Shown here piece after piece: positions 1 through 11,040 of a DNA stretch of 64,000 nucleotides. The translations under genes and the position numbers were made by a program. Within the stretch, counting starts at the first letter, position 1. The number at the start of each line of letters is the position of its first letter. This DNA is from Ancylobacter defluvii (GTDB lineage: Bacteria; Pseudomonadota; Alphaproteobacteria; Rhizobiales; Xanthobacteraceae): positions 62,001 through 126,000 of the forward strand of contig NZ_JAHBGD010000024.1 of assembly GCF_018390605.1 (NCBI RefSeq). Direction: 5' to 3'. The notes beneath the pieces were generated by a model. It was not told where the DNA came from. It saw only the letters and a program-made list of their open reading frames with translations, and did no database searches.

Positions 1-1
1 C

Positions 2-253
2 GAGGCGATCGGCGCCGCGCCGGCGGGACGCCATGTCCAGCAGGCCTGGCTCGACCTCGACGTGGTCCAGTGCGGCTATTGCCAGTCCGGCCAGATCATG
101 TCGGCGGCGGCGCTGATCGCCGACACCAAGGCGCCGACCGATGACGACATCGACAACGCCATGTCCGGCAATATCTGCCGCTGCGGCACCTATGCCCGCA
201 TCCGCGAGGCGGTGAAGCTCGCCGCGGCGTCGCTTGCCAGCGAAACCAAGTGA
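2..253 (+). CDS. iorA: (2Fe-2S) subunit of isoquinoline 1-oxidoreductase-type molybdenum hydroxylase, C-terminal part
   Basis: Only the last 83 residues are inside the window; the reading frame is open to the left edge and ends at the TGA at 251-253. The visible part is the all-alpha second [2Fe-2S] domain of the xanthine oxidase family: it has the CGYCQSGQ motif and then the NICRCGTY motif, so four cluster cysteines are present. In this family the small subunit passes electrons from the molybdenum subunit to an acceptor. The large subunit gene begins 7 bases downstream on the same strand, so the two form an operon. Substrate cannot be told from this fragment; isoquinoline, nicotinate-like heterocycles or aldehydes are all possible. 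Confidence 0.9.
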   Translation, partial: EAIGAAPAGRHVQQAWLDLDVVQCGYCQSGQIMSAAALIADTKAPTDDDIDNAMSGNICRCGTYARIREAVKLAAASLASETK

Positions 254-260
254 GGCGACC

Positions 261-2471
261 ATGCTGAACGCTTTCGCTCCCGCCCGCACATCTTCCGAGG
301 CGCCGGAATTCGCCGAGACGCCGGCCGCCGGCCTGTCGCGCCGCAGCTTTCTCGTCGCCGGGCTTGCCGCCGGCGGCGGTCTCCTCCTCTCGATCGGCCT
401 GCCGAAATTCGCCGGCGAGGCGCTGGCGGCCGACGGTCCGTTCGCGCCGGACGCCTTCATCCGCATCGGCAGCGATGGCGCCGTCACCCTCGTCATGCCG
501 CAGGTCGAGATGGGTCAGGGCACCTACACCTCGCTGCCGATGCTGATCGCCGAGGAACTGCAGATCGACCTGTCCCAGGTGCGGCTGGAACATGCGCCGC
601 CGGACGACAAGCTCTACGGCAACCCGGCGATCGGCTTCCAGGTCACCGGCGGCTCCACCTCGATCCGCGGCTTCTATGAGCCGCTGCGCAAGGCGGGAGC
701 CAGCGCGCGCACCATGCTGGTGGCGGCGGCGGCGCAGATGTGGGGGGTCGATCCGGCCGCCTGCGATGCCGCGCACGGCGTCGTCCTGCATCCCGCCTCC
801 GGTCGGCAGGCGAGCTATGGTTCGCTCGCCGAGAAGGCGGCGGCGATGCCGGTGCCGAAGGATGTCGCGCTGAAGCCGGTGGACAAGTTCACCCTGATCG
901 GCACCCCGGCCAAGCGCCTCGACGCCGCCGGCAAGGTCGACGGCACCGCCGCCTATGGCATCGACGTCAAGCTGCCGGGACTGAAGGTCGCCACCGTCGC
1001 CGCCTGTCCCGTATTCGGCGGCAAATTGAAGAGCGTCGACGACACCGATGCGCGGGCAGTGAAGGGCGTGCGGCAGGTCGTCAAGCTCGACGACGCCGTC
1101 GCCGTGGTCGCCGATCATATGGGCGCGGCCAAGAAGGGTCTCGCGGCGCTGAAGATCGAGTGGGACGAGGGGCCGAACGCCACGCTCTCCACCGAGGAGA
1201 TCGTGCGGCAGATGGAAGCGCTGGCCGCCACCGGGCCGGGGGTCGACGACAAGAAGGTCGGCGATGTCGAGGCCGCCGAGCGCGCCGCCGCCCGGACCGT
1301 GAAGGCGACGTACCAGATGCCGTTCCTCGCCCATACCACCATGGAGCCGCTGAACTGCACCGTGCATGTCCGCCCCGATGCCTGCGAGGTGTGGGTCGGC
1401 TCGCAGGTGCTGAGCCGGGCGCAGGCGACCGCTGCCGAGGTCACCGGCCTGCCGCGCGAGAAGGTGACGGTGCATAACCACCTGCTCGGCGGCGGCTTCG
1501 GCCGGCGCCTCGAGGTCGACAGCGTCACCCAGGCGGTGAAGATCGCCAAACAGGTCGATGGGCCGGTCAAGGTGGTGTGGACGCGCGAGGAGGACATCCA
1601 GCACGACATCTACCGCCCCTATTATTACGACCAGTTCGCCGCCGGCCTCGACGCGCAGGGCAAGGTGACGAGCTTCCGCCACCGCGTGGTCGGCTCTTCC
1701 ATCGTGGCGCGCTGGCTGCCGCAGGCCTTCACCAACGGCCTCGATTTCGACGCGGTGGACGGCGCCGCCGGCCCCTATGGCTTCGCCAATCTGCATGTCG
1801 ACTATGTGCGGCACATGCTGCCGCAAGGCCTGGAAACCGGCTGGTGGCGCGGCGTAGGCGTCACCCACAACGCCTTCGTGGTCGAGGGCTTCGTGGACGA
1901 GCTCGCCGTCGAGGCCAAGGCCGATCCGGTGGCGTTCCGCCGCGAGCTGCTGGCCAATGATGCACGGGCGCGCGGCGTGCTCGATCTGGCGGCGCAGAAG
2001 GCCGGCTGGAGCGGTGCCCTGCCGGCGCGCAGCGGACGCGGCGTGTCGCTGCTGCTCGGCTTCGGCACCTATATGGCGCAGGTCGCCGAGGTGGAGATCG
2101 GCAAGGACGGCGCGGTGAAGGTGTCGCGCATCGTCTGCGCGGTGGATTGCGGCGTGGTGATCAACCCGGACACGGTGAAGGCGCAGGTGCAGGGCGGCAT
2201 CGTCTACGGCCTGTCGGCGGCGCTCTACGGCCAGATCACGCTGAAGGACGGGCGCGTCGAGCAGAGTAATTTCGACAGCTACCAGGCGCTGCGCATCGAG
2301 GAGATGCCGGCGATCGAGGTGCATATCGTCGAGAGCCGCGAGGCCCCGGGCGGTATCGGCGAGCCCTCGACCTCGGGGGTCGCCCCCGCGGTGGTCAATG
2401 CGGTGTTCGCCGCCACCGGGCAGCGCCTGCGGCAGCTGCCGATCGACCCGGATCGGCTGAAAGGCGCGTAA
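261..2471 (+). CDS. iorB: Molybdopterin-binding large subunit, isoquinoline 1-oxidoreductase beta / aldehyde oxidase type
   Basis: A 736-residue catalytic subunit of a molybdenum hydroxylase, the usual length for IorB-type proteins. I chose the ATG at 261; a TTG at 234 in the same frame lies inside iorA. The N-terminus has a twin-arginine signal (SRRSFLVAG, arginines 27 and 28, then a hydrophobic stretch), which implies folded export to the periplasm with cofactor bound. A GGGFGRR molybdopterin-contact motif lies near residue 410 and the C-terminal GIGEPSTSG segment, carrying the family's conserved active-site glutamate, near residue 697. It should hydroxylate a heterocycle or aldehyde using water oxygen, passing electrons to the IorA clusters. 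No XdhC-like maturation gene follows directly. Substrate is unknown. Confidence 0.9.
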   Translation: MLNAFAPARTSSEAPEFAETPAAGLSRRSFLVAGLAAGGGLLLSIGLPKFAGEALAADGPFAPDAFIRIGSDGAVTLVMPQVEMGQGTYTSLPMLIAEELQIDLSQVRLEHAPPDDKLYGNPAIGFQVTGGSTSIRGFYEPLRKAGASARTMLVAAAAQMWGVDPAACDAAHGVVLHPASGRQASYGSLAEKAAAMPVPKDVALKPVDKFTLIGTPAKRLDAAGKVDGTAAYGIDVKLPGLKVATVAACPVFGGKLKSVDDTDARAVKGVRQVVKLDDAVAVVADHMGAAKKGLAALKIEWDEGPNATLSTEEIVRQMEALAATGPGVDDKKVGDVEAAERAAARTVKATYQMPFLAHTTMEPLNCTVHVRPDACEVWVGSQVLSRAQATAAEVTGLPREKVTVHNHLLGGGFGRRLEVDSVTQAVKIAKQVDGPVKVVWTREEDIQHDIYRPYYYDQFAAGLDAQGKVTSFRHRVVGSSIVARWLPQAFTNGLDFDAVDGAAGPYGFANLHVDYVRHMLPQGLETGWWRGVGVTHNAFVVEGFVDELAVEAKADPVAFRRELLANDARARGVLDLAAQKAGWSGALPARSGRGVSLLLGFGTYMAQVAEVEIGKDGAVKVSRIVCAVDCGVVINPDTVKAQVQGGIVYGLSAALYGQITLKDGRVEQSNFDSYQALRIEEMPAIEVHIVESREAPGGIGEPSTSGVAPAVVNAVFAATGQRLRQLPIDPDRLKGA

Positions 2472-3071
2472 CCGCGTCCGCGATGGAGAGGGCGCGGCCG
2501 GCCTGCTCTATCGTGGCGGAAACGGGCGGGAACGAGAGCCATGGACCAGCGGGTCGGCACCGACATCAGCGCGGGCACCGTGCGGCCTGCCGACTGCCTT
2601 CGGTGAGGCGGTCGTCACGGTGCTGTTCGCGCCGAAGCGGATCTTCGCCCGTGACAACGCGACGGAAGCAGCCGCCGACCCAGCGCAGCTTCATAGGCCA
2701 TGCCGGCGCACGCCACGGTGTTGGCGAGCCTTGCCATCGCCTCTTAACTTCCCGCCCCGCAACGCTGGGGGTAGCGATCACCACCGCCATTCGCTCCGGC
2801 GCTGATCACCGGTCGATTGCTGCCAGCCTCCATCCCTGCCCCAGCCCCGTGCCCCTGCCCCTGCCCCCGCCGCGCCAGCCGCCACATCGCTCCGCCCCTG
2901 ATCGATGCACGCCATCCCTGCGCTGTCCGCCCCCTTGTCGGGGTGGCGGATGCGCCTTGCCGGTTTGCCCGGCGCCGGTAATTCACCCCGCTCGCCGGGC
3001 AGTTGGCAGATGGGAAACGCCTTCCCATATGCGCGGAGCACGGTTCCCCAGGGAGCCGCTTGGAGGCCTTC
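2472..3071. other. 600-base intergenic region with no convincing gene
   Basis: Frames here lack family-like sequence and codon bias. A 21-codon ORF at 2541-2606 is preceded by GAGAG but has no recognisable product. A C-rich low-complexity run of short CCCTGCC/CCCCTG units lies at about 2834-2871. The right end carries the candidate promoter for hsp20-lon. The rest may be decayed sequence. Confidence 0.5.
3002..3030 (+). promoter_or_regulatory. Candidate heat-shock (sigma-32-like) promoter of hsp20-lon
   Basis: GTTGGC at 3002-3007 is followed after 14 bases by TTCCCATAT at 3022-3030. This resembles the RpoH pattern (CTTGAAA, 11-16 bases, CCCCATNT), most clearly in the -10 half. It overlaps a perfect inverted repeat ATGGGAA-5-TTCCCAT at 3010-3028. 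It lies about 40 bases upstream of the hsp20 start, where a heat-shock promoter would be expected. The -35 match is weak. Confidence 0.35.
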
Positions 3072-3485
3072 ATGCGAAATTCAGATCCGCGGCTGTGGAT
3101 GTGGTCCGAGGCGCTCGCCATGGTGTCGCGAGCCGAGCGCCTGCGCGGGCAGATGTTCCAGCCGGCTCCCGCACCGCAGCGCGGCCGGGCGGTCCATTGG
3201 GAGCCGCCGGTCGATCTCATCGAGACCGAGCACGAGCTCCTGGTCTTCGCGGCGCTGCCGGGCGTCGATCCCGACCGCATCCAGGTGACGATCACCGCCG
3301 GCACGCTGGTGTTGTCCGGCGACCGGGTGCTGCCGCCTGAGCTGCGCACCGCCACCATTCATCGCCTCGAACTGCCGCAAGGCCGCTTCGAGCGGCAAAT
3401 CTCGCTGCCGCCCGGCCGCTATGAGGTTGCCCGACCCCGCATGGTCAATGGCTGCCTCGTCGTCGCGCTGCGCAAGCTGGCCTGA
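3072..3485 (+). CDS. Small heat-shock protein, Hsp20/alpha-crystallin family
   Basis: A 137-residue ATP-independent holdase that binds unfolding proteins. The alpha-crystallin domain runs from about residue 45 to the C-terminus: VDLIETEHELLVFAALPGV, then an ITAGTLVLSGDR strand pair and a final NGCLVVALRK strand. The classical I-x-I/V tail after the domain is absent, so oligomer assembly may differ. Start ATG at 3072 is preceded by GGAG. The lon gene follows after 11 bases, which couples a holdase to an ATP-dependent protease in one transcript, as seen in other alphaproteobacteria. Confidence 0.88.
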   Translation: MRNSDPRLWMWSEALAMVSRAERLRGQMFQPAPAPQRGRAVHWEPPVDLIETEHELLVFAALPGVDPDRIQVTITAGTLVLSGDRVLPPELRTATIHRLELPQGRFERQISLPPGRYEVARPRMVNGCLVVALRKLA

Positions 3486-3496
3486 GGGGATTTCAC

Positions 3497-5926
<2,430 letters not shown>

Positions 5927-5946
5927 GCCAGCCTCCGACCAACGAG

Positions 5947-5981
5947 ACCCGGCGCCGGTCCCATCGGGCCGCGCGCCGGGT
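5947..5981 (+). terminator. GC-rich hairpin after lon
   Basis: Arms ACCCGGCGC (5947-5955) and GCGCCGGGT (5973-5981) pair perfectly 20 bases after the lon stop. There is no clear T tract, so it may be a weak or Rho-assisted terminator, or a 3' end stabiliser. Confidence 0.5.
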
Positions 5982-6147
5982 TCATGACGGTAGCGGCCAG
6001 GCAGCGACGTCCCCGATCGGGGCACGCAGACCATCACGCTGGTCTGGTGCAGCGGGCGTCGCGAGGAGGCGGCGCGGCGCATCGGGCTGCGTCTCCGGCG
6101 AAAGGGGCGGTTGAGACCGCTCCGGGCACCCGCGACGGCGCGACGCG

Positions 6148-6654
6148 TCAGTGATTTATCGCAATAATGGCGATCCTGCCCTCGTCACCAATGCCCGAGA
6201 ACCAGATTTCGCCATTGCCGATCATCACTCCCCGCCAATTGGCGAACAGCGTCGGGTAGCTCTGGGCGGCGACGGCCTGCTTGATCTTGGCGGTGACGAT
6301 CTTGTCGTAGCTGGCGACGAAATGCGCCGCGTCCCGGATGGTCGCGGCCTTGCCGTCGATCCGGGTCTTGAAAGGGTAGTCGACCATACCAGCCACCCCG
6401 GCACGGTCATCGGCGGCGACCGCCTGCTTCAGCGCGTGGAGGAAATCCTGATAGGGCTGGTGGCTGCCGAACAGCGTGTCGAGCGTGCCGTCCATCTCGG
6501 CGGCGGTCTGGGCGCTGGCCGGCGCCGCAGCGCCCACAAGGCACGCAGCCATCAGCACCGCGATGGCGCCGTATCGCCGGCGGCGCCCGACATTCGCCCT
6601 TGAGGCAGGAAACCGTGCGGCACCGGCCGTGCGGAAGATCGAAAACCCAGCCAT
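6148..6654 (-). CDS. Hypothetical secreted protein
   Basis: About 168 residues. After a basic stretch there is a hydrophobic segment (GAIAVLMAACLVGAAAPASAQ) ending in an AxA-type signal peptidase site, so the mature protein of about 120 residues should be periplasmic. The mature part (DYPFKTRIDGK, ANWRGVMIGNGEIWFSGI) resembles small secreted bacterial proteins of unknown function; the fold looks NTF2/SnoaL-like but this is inference. I used the ATG at 6654; a GTG at 6696 would add 14 residues and the signal may begin later. It converges on lon, with about 220 bases between the stops. Confidence 0.65.
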   Translation of the reverse strand: MAGFSIFRTAGAARFPASRANVGRRRRYGAIAVLMAACLVGAAAPASAQTAAEMDGTLDTLFGSHQPYQDFLHALKQAVAADDRAGVAGMVDYPFKTRIDGKAATIRDAAHFVASYDKIVTAKIKQAVAAQSYPTLFANWRGVMIGNGEIWFSGIGDEGRIAIIAINH

Positions 6655-6833
6655 CTCCCGGCCCACTCCATTCACCCGTTCCGGGGACGGGATCACGCCC
6701 GGCCATTTTCAAGGCCCGTGCGCCGACAGGCCCGAATACCGCCGGACTTTGCTCGACTGCCTCCGTTTTGACAACCGCGCCCCTCGCCACCCGCCCCCTC
6801 CTCCAGCCGCCAGCAACCGGGAACGCAACCCTG

Positions 6834-6888
6834 CCCTTGCCCGCCAGGCCCTTGCCCGCCAGGCCCTTGCTCCCCGGGCCCTTGCCGG
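6834..6888. repeat. 15-base tandem repeat, 3.7 copies
   Basis: Two exact units of CCCTTGCCCGCCAGG (6834-6848, 6849-6863), a diverged third (6864-6878) and a partial fourth (6879-6888). The array lies about 60 bases upstream of the TRIC-type gene and could vary in copy number. Confidence 0.8.
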
Positions 6889-6946
6889 CCGAAGCTGCGA
6901 AGCGGACGGCGGCCGTTCGGGTGGCCAGGAGAGCGGATCGGGAAAG

Positions 6947-7576
6947 ATGAATTCGGCGGAACTCATTCATGTCCTCTATCTCATCGCCATCGTCGCCGAG
7001 GCGATGACCGCGGCGCTTGCCGCCGGCCGCCGGCAGATGGACTGGTTCGGGGTGGCGCTGCTCGGCTGCGTCACCGCGCTCGGGGGCGGCTCGGTCCGCG
7101 ATGTGCTGCTCGGCCGCCACCCGCTGTCGTGGATCGAGAACCCCTCTTATCTGTTGATCACCAGCGGCGCGGCGCTGGCGACCATCCTCATCGCCCGCCA
7201 CATGCGCCATCTGCGCCGGCTGTTCCTGTTCCTCGACGCGGTGGGGCTGGTGGTGTTCACCATCATCGGCTGCAACATCGCCAGCGGCCTCGATATGCCG
7301 CTCATCATCGTCATCGCCTCCGGCATGATCACCGGCTGCGTCGGCGGCGTGCTGCGCGACATTCTGTGCGCCGACGTGCCGCTGCTGTTCCGCGCCGAGC
7401 TCTATGCAACCGTGTCCATCGTCACCGGCGCGCTCTATGTCGGCGGGCAATGGTGGGGGCTGCCGCACCAGCCGGTGATGATGGCGGCGATGCTGACCGG
7501 CCTCGCCCTGCGGCTTCTCGCCCTGCGTTTCGGCTGGAGCATGCCGAAATTCACCTATACCGAATCGCTGCACTGA
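6947..7576 (+). CDS. TRIC-type / UPF0126 (YicG-like) membrane protein
   Basis: A 209-residue inner-membrane protein with about seven hydrophobic helices, built as an internal duplication: GGGSVRDVLLGRHPL in the first half and GGVLRDILCADVPLLF in the second. This duplicated G-x-x-RD motif marks the UPF0126 family, whose members include bacterial trimeric intracellular cation-selective (TRIC) channels. Length is typical. Start ATG at 6947 has GGGAAAG upstream. It stands alone, facing away from the secreted-protein gene on its left. Conducted ion and regulation are not visible. Confidence 0.88.
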   Translation: MNSAELIHVLYLIAIVAEAMTAALAAGRRQMDWFGVALLGCVTALGGGSVRDVLLGRHPLSWIENPSYLLITSGAALATILIARHMRHLRRLFLFLDAVGLVVFTIIGCNIASGLDMPLIIVIASGMITGCVGGVLRDILCADVPLLFRAELYATVSIVTGALYVGGQWWGLPHQPVMMAAMLTGLALRLLALRFGWSMPKFTYTESLH

Positions 7577-7600
7577 AGCCGCCGGGCGAGCCGCCGCCGG

Positions 7601-8947
7601 TCAGCCCGCCACCGCCTCGCGGGCCAGGAAGAACCGATTTTCCGGGCGCGGCAGGCCGAGATGCTCGCGCAGCGTCGTGCCCTCATAGTCGCGGCGGTAG
7701 ATGCCGCGCCGCTGCAGTTCCGGCACCACCTTGTCGACGAAGTCGTCCAGCCCGGCCGGCAGGAACGGGAAGGTCACGTTGAAGCCGTCGGAACCCTCGG
7801 TCTCCAGCCATTCCTCCATCTCGTCGGCGATGCTCCGCGGCGTGCCGACGAAGGCGAGGCCGGAATAGCCGCCGAGCCGCTGCGCCAGCTGGCGCACGGT
7901 GAGGTTCTCGCGGCGGGCCAGCTCGATCACCCGCTCGCGGGCGCTGCGGCTGGCATTGGTCTCCGGCACCTCGGGCAGCGGCCCGTCCGGGTCGAAGCCC
8001 GAGGCGTCATGGCCGAGCGCGATGGAGAGCGAGGCGATGGCGCTGTCGTAATGCACCAGGCCGTCGAGCTTCGCCCGCTTGGCGCGGGCCTCCTCGACGC
8101 TGTCGCCCACCACCACGAAGGCGCCCGGCAGGATCTTGAGATGGTCGCGCGGCCGCCCGAGCCGGTCGAGCCGGCCCTTCACATCGGCATAGAAGGCGCG
8201 GCCCGCCGCGAGATCGGGAGCCGCGGCGAAGATCGCCTCCGCGGTCTCGGCGGCGAGCTGGCGCCCCGGTTCGGAGGCGCCCGCCTGCACGATCACCGGC
8301 CAGCCCTGCACCGGCCGGGCGATGTTGAGCGGCCCGCGCACCGAGAAATAGGGCCCCTTGTGGTTCAGCACATGCAGGCGCGACGGATCGAAGAACAGCC
8401 CGCTCGCCGGGTCGCGCGGAAAGGCGTCGTCGGCGAAGCTGTCCCACAGGCCGGTGACGGTGTCGTAGAACTCGCGGGCGCGGACATAGCGCTCGTCATG
8501 CTCCATGTGGTCGTCGCGGCCGAAATTCAGCGCCGCATCGGGGTTGGAGGTGGTGACCACGTTCCAGCCGGCGCGGCCGCCGCTGATATGGTCGAGCGAG
8601 GCGAAGCGCCGGGCGATGTGGTAGGGCTCCTCGAAGGTGGTCGAGGCGGTCGCCACCAGCCCGATCCGCGACGTCACCATCGCCAGCGCCGAGAGCAGGG
8701 TGAACGGCTCGAAGGAGGTCACGGTCTGGCTGCGCTTCAGCGCCTCCACCGGCATGTTCAGCACTGCGAGGTGGTCGGCCATGAAGAAGGCGTCGAACTT
8801 GCCCTCCTCCAGCTTCTGCGCCAGCCGGACGATATGGCCGAGGTTGAAATTGGCGTCCGGCCAGGCGCCGGGATAGCGCCAGGCGCCTGTGTGGAGGCTC
8901 ACCGGCCGCATGAAGGCGCCGAGATGAAGCTGCTTGCGTGTGCTCAT
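7601..8947 (-). CDS. LLM-class flavin-dependent monooxygenase, NtaA/SnaA/DszA type
   Basis: A 448-residue TIM-barrel FMNH2-dependent oxygenase of the nitrilotriacetate monooxygenase subfamily. Diagnostic stretches are GAWRYPGAWPDANFN near the N-terminus, LATASTTFEEPYHIARRFASLDHISGGRAGWNVVTT in part near residues 98-135, and GWPVIVQAGASEPGR in the middle. Family members need a separate flavin reductase to supply FMNH2; none is adjacent. Relatives act on nitrilotriacetate, EDTA, dibenzothiophene sulfone or alkanesulfonates, so the substrate is open. No transporter genes flank it. The start follows GGGGA. Confidence 0.85.
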   Translation of the reverse strand: MSTRKQLHLGAFMRPVSLHTGAWRYPGAWPDANFNLGHIVRLAQKLEEGKFDAFFMADHLAVLNMPVEALKRSQTVTSFEPFTLLSALAMVTSRIGLVATASTTFEEPYHIARRFASLDHISGGRAGWNVVTTSNPDAALNFGRDDHMEHDERYVRAREFYDTVTGLWDSFADDAFPRDPASGLFFDPSRLHVLNHKGPYFSVRGPLNIARPVQGWPVIVQAGASEPGRQLAAETAEAIFAAAPDLAAGRAFYADVKGRLDRLGRPRDHLKILPGAFVVVGDSVEEARAKRAKLDGLVHYDSAIASLSIALGHDASGFDPDGPLPEVPETNASRSARERVIELARRENLTVRQLAQRLGGYSGLAFVGTPRSIADEMEEWLETEGSDGFNVTFPFLPAGLDDFVDKVVPELQRRGIYRRDYEGTTLREHLGLPRPENRFFLAREAVAG

Positions 8948-9129
8948 GCCATGTATTCCCCGATGCCGGTGCGCGCGGCGCGAGCCTTATAGCTATGGGG
9001 CAAAGTCGCAGCCGCAAGCGGTAGCAGGAGGACTTATCGGTATCGCCTTGCCGGAGGGGCACGCGGGCGAGGCCCCGGCAGGCGGGCGCGAGGCGCCGCC
9101 GCCGGAGGCAAAGGCCCTATGCCCCTGCG

Positions 9130-9792
9130 TCAGCTCTCGCTGCGCTGGGGCAGCACCGGCCGCCGCCGGCGCGGCGCCGGCTTCGCGACCTTGTGAAGGA
9201 TGACCGACGTCACCACCAGGAACACCACCGTCATGGCGCCCATCACCGCCAGCCATTCCATGCTGCCGAAGCTGCCCAGGCTCGACGCCGCGTGCCCGGC
9301 AAGCCAGCCCGGCGACAGCATCAGCCCGGCCCAGGCGAAGGCGGAGGTCACATTGGCCAGCTGAAACTGCCGGTGCTTCATCGCCATCATGCCGGCGACG
9401 AGCGGAATGGTCGAGCGGACGGGGCCGAGGAAACGGCCGAAGAACACCGAGGCGAAACCATAGCGCCGGAAGAACAGCCGCGCCCGCGCCACGCTCGGCC
9501 GATATTGGGCGAGCGGCCATTTATAGACGAGGCCCCGGCCGACGCGGCGCCCCAGCATATAGGAGACGGCATCGCCGAGGATGGCGCCGATGATCGAGCC
9601 GGCCAGGATCGGCAATGGCTCGACGATCCCCGAGCCCATCAGCCCGCCGATCACCATCATCAGCGCGGTGGCGGGAATGAACAGGCCGACGATGACCAGG
9701 GATTCGCCAAAGGCGACGATGCCCGCGACGAGAAGGGCGTAGGATTGATGCGTCTCGATGAGAACGCCGATCTGCCCGATGAATTGTTCCAT
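9130..9792 (-). CDS. DedA-family inner-membrane protein
   Basis: A 220-residue polytopic protein of the DedA/SNARE-associated superfamily. The conserved block near residues 120-145 (FFGRFLGPVRSTIPLVAGMMAM) and the acidic residue in GESLVIVGLFIP early on are family hallmarks. DedA proteins are linked to undecaprenyl-phosphate or phospholipid flipping and membrane potential maintenance. The C-terminus ends with a basic tail (PAPRRRRP). AAAGAG precedes the start, and a perfect 14-base palindrome lies 27 bases upstream, suggesting regulated expression. Confidence 0.88.
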   Translation of the reverse strand: MEQFIGQIGVLIETHQSYALLVAGIVAFGESLVIVGLFIPATALMMVIGGLMGSGIVEPLPILAGSIIGAILGDAVSYMLGRRVGRGLVYKWPLAQYRPSVARARLFFRRYGFASVFFGRFLGPVRSTIPLVAGMMAMKHRQFQLANVTSAFAWAGLMLSPGWLAGHAASSLGSFGSMEWLAVMGAMTVVFLVVTSVILHKVAKPAPRRRRPVLPQRSES

Positions 9793-9818
9793 GCAAACTC
9801 TTTGTGCTCGATCCGTGC

Positions 9819-9832
9819 GTCAAACGTTTGAC
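9819..9832. promoter_or_regulatory. Perfect 14-base palindrome upstream of dedA
   Basis: GTCAAACGTTTGAC is self-complementary, with an A/T-flanked central CG resembling LacI-family operators (AANCGNTT). It is 27 bases before the dedA start codon. Candidate operator; the cognate regulator is unknown. Confidence 0.45.
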
Positions 9833-10058
9833 ACCGCGCCCGCCGCCAACGGATCGGCTCCACTTGCCCCGCCAGGCGGGCGCGACCATAGCAGCCGCCA
9901 CGCCGCGCGCGAGCAACCGGGCGATCAAAACGCAGCTAGCTTCTCCTTACGCAGCGGCGTTCACCACGCCGGCAGCCACGGAATGCGAGTGAATGTGGCG
10001 GCATCGCCTGCCTTCCCGCATGGCCACGATATTGATGAGCCTGTCTCACTATCACATG

Positions 10059-10079
10059 GAAATAATAGCGGATTATTTC
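10059..10079 (+). promoter_or_regulatory. A/T-rich inverted repeat upstream of the SDR gene
   Basis: GAAATAAT and ATTATTTC flank a 5-base spacer, in a locally A/T-rich patch 76 bases before the SDR start. It contains a T-N11-A arrangement (T10063, A10075), the LysR-box pattern. The LysR gene on the far side of the SDR is a candidate binder. Confidence 0.45.
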
Positions 10080-10154
10080 ACCTGAACGAGCCAGGTACCG
10101 TCTCTCCATCAACACGGCGCCGCGCTGCGGAGCCCCAGACAGATGGAGATCGTC

Positions 10155-10997
10155 ATGCGTACATGGTTCATCACCGGCGCCTCGCGCGGCTTCGGCGCCC
10201 TCATCGCCGGTGAGGCGCTCGCCGCCGGCGACAACGTCGTCGCCACCGCCCGCGATCCGCGCACCGTCATCGACACGCTCGGCGAGCATCCCCGCCTGCT
10301 CGCCGTCGCCCTCGACGTGAACGACGAAGCGCAGGCCTTCGCCGCCGCCGGCGAGGCGGTGAAGCGCTTCGGCCGCATCGACACGCTGGTCAACAATGCC
10401 GGCTTCGGCCTGCTCGGCGCGGTGGAGGAATCCAGCGCCGCCGAGGTGGAGCGGGTGTTCCGCACCAATGTGTTCGGCCTGCTCAACGTCACCCGCGCCG
10501 TGCTGCCGCATATGCGCCGCCAGCGCGCCGGGCATGTCATCAACATCTCCTCGCTCGGCGGCTACGGCGCCTATCATGGCTGGGGCGTCTATGGCGCCAC
10601 CAAATTCGCGGTGGAAGGCCTGTCGGAGGCGCTGGCGCAGGAACTCGCCCCGCTCGGCATCGCGGTGACGGTGGTGGAGCCCGGCTTCTTCCGCACCGAC
10701 TTCCTCGACGAGCGCTCGCTGGTGAAAACCCGCGCCGAGATCGCCGACTATCACGAGACCGTCGGCGTCATGCGCAGCTTCGCCGCCAGCGCCAACCACG
10801 CCCAGCCCGGAGACCCGGCCAAGCTCGCCAAGGCCTTCATGACTCTGGCCAATGCCGAGAAGAAGCCGCTGCGCCTGCCGCTCGGCAGCGACGCGGTGGC
10901 CCGGATCGAGGACAAGCACGCCTTTGTCGAGGGCGAACTCGCCCAATGGCGCGCCCTCGCCGTCTCCACCGACCATGACGACCAGGCCGTTGCCTGA
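10155..10997 (+). CDS. Short-chain dehydrogenase/reductase (classical SDR)
   Basis: A 280-residue Rossmann-fold NAD(P)-dependent oxidoreductase. TGASRGFG at residues 7-14 binds the cofactor; NNAG, the catalytic serine in ISSLGGYG and the YGATK active site follow in the expected order. The arginine after the glycine motif hints at NADP preference. Start ATG at 10155 is favoured over 10143 because GGAGA sits 4-5 bases before it. It converges on a LysR gene and has a palindrome upstream. Substrate cannot be predicted. Confidence 0.88.
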   Translation: MRTWFITGASRGFGALIAGEALAAGDNVVATARDPRTVIDTLGEHPRLLAVALDVNDEAQAFAAAGEAVKRFGRIDTLVNNAGFGLLGAVEESSAAEVERVFRTNVFGLLNVTRAVLPHMRRQRAGHVINISSLGGYGAYHGWGVYGATKFAVEGLSEALAQELAPLGIAVTVVEPGFFRTDFLDERSLVKTRAEIADYHETVGVMRSFAASANHAQPGDPAKLAKAFMTLANAEKKPLRLPLGSDAVARIEDKHAFVEGELAQWRALAVSTDHDDQAVA

Positions 10998-11008
10998 ACA
11001 AGCCGGGA

Positions 11009-11037
11009 CCGCGCGGCAGGACCCGCCTGCCGCGCGG
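11009..11037. terminator. Bidirectional hairpin between SDR and LysR genes
   Basis: A perfect 12-base stem CCGCGCGGCAGG/CCTGCCGCGCGG with a 5-base loop lies between two convergent stops and should end transcription from both sides. T tracts are poor. Confidence 0.65.
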
Positions 11038-11040
11038 CGC

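Noticed and set aside
96-2324. 742-codon open frame on the minus strand across iorB
   Set aside because: Antisense shadow in GC-rich DNA: rich in His, Arg, Ala and Asp with no domain, while the plus strand is a complete molybdenum hydroxylase.
2483-3340. 285-codon plus-strand frame before and over hsp20
   Set aside because: Arg/Pro-rich without motif, and overlaps hsp20 in another frame.
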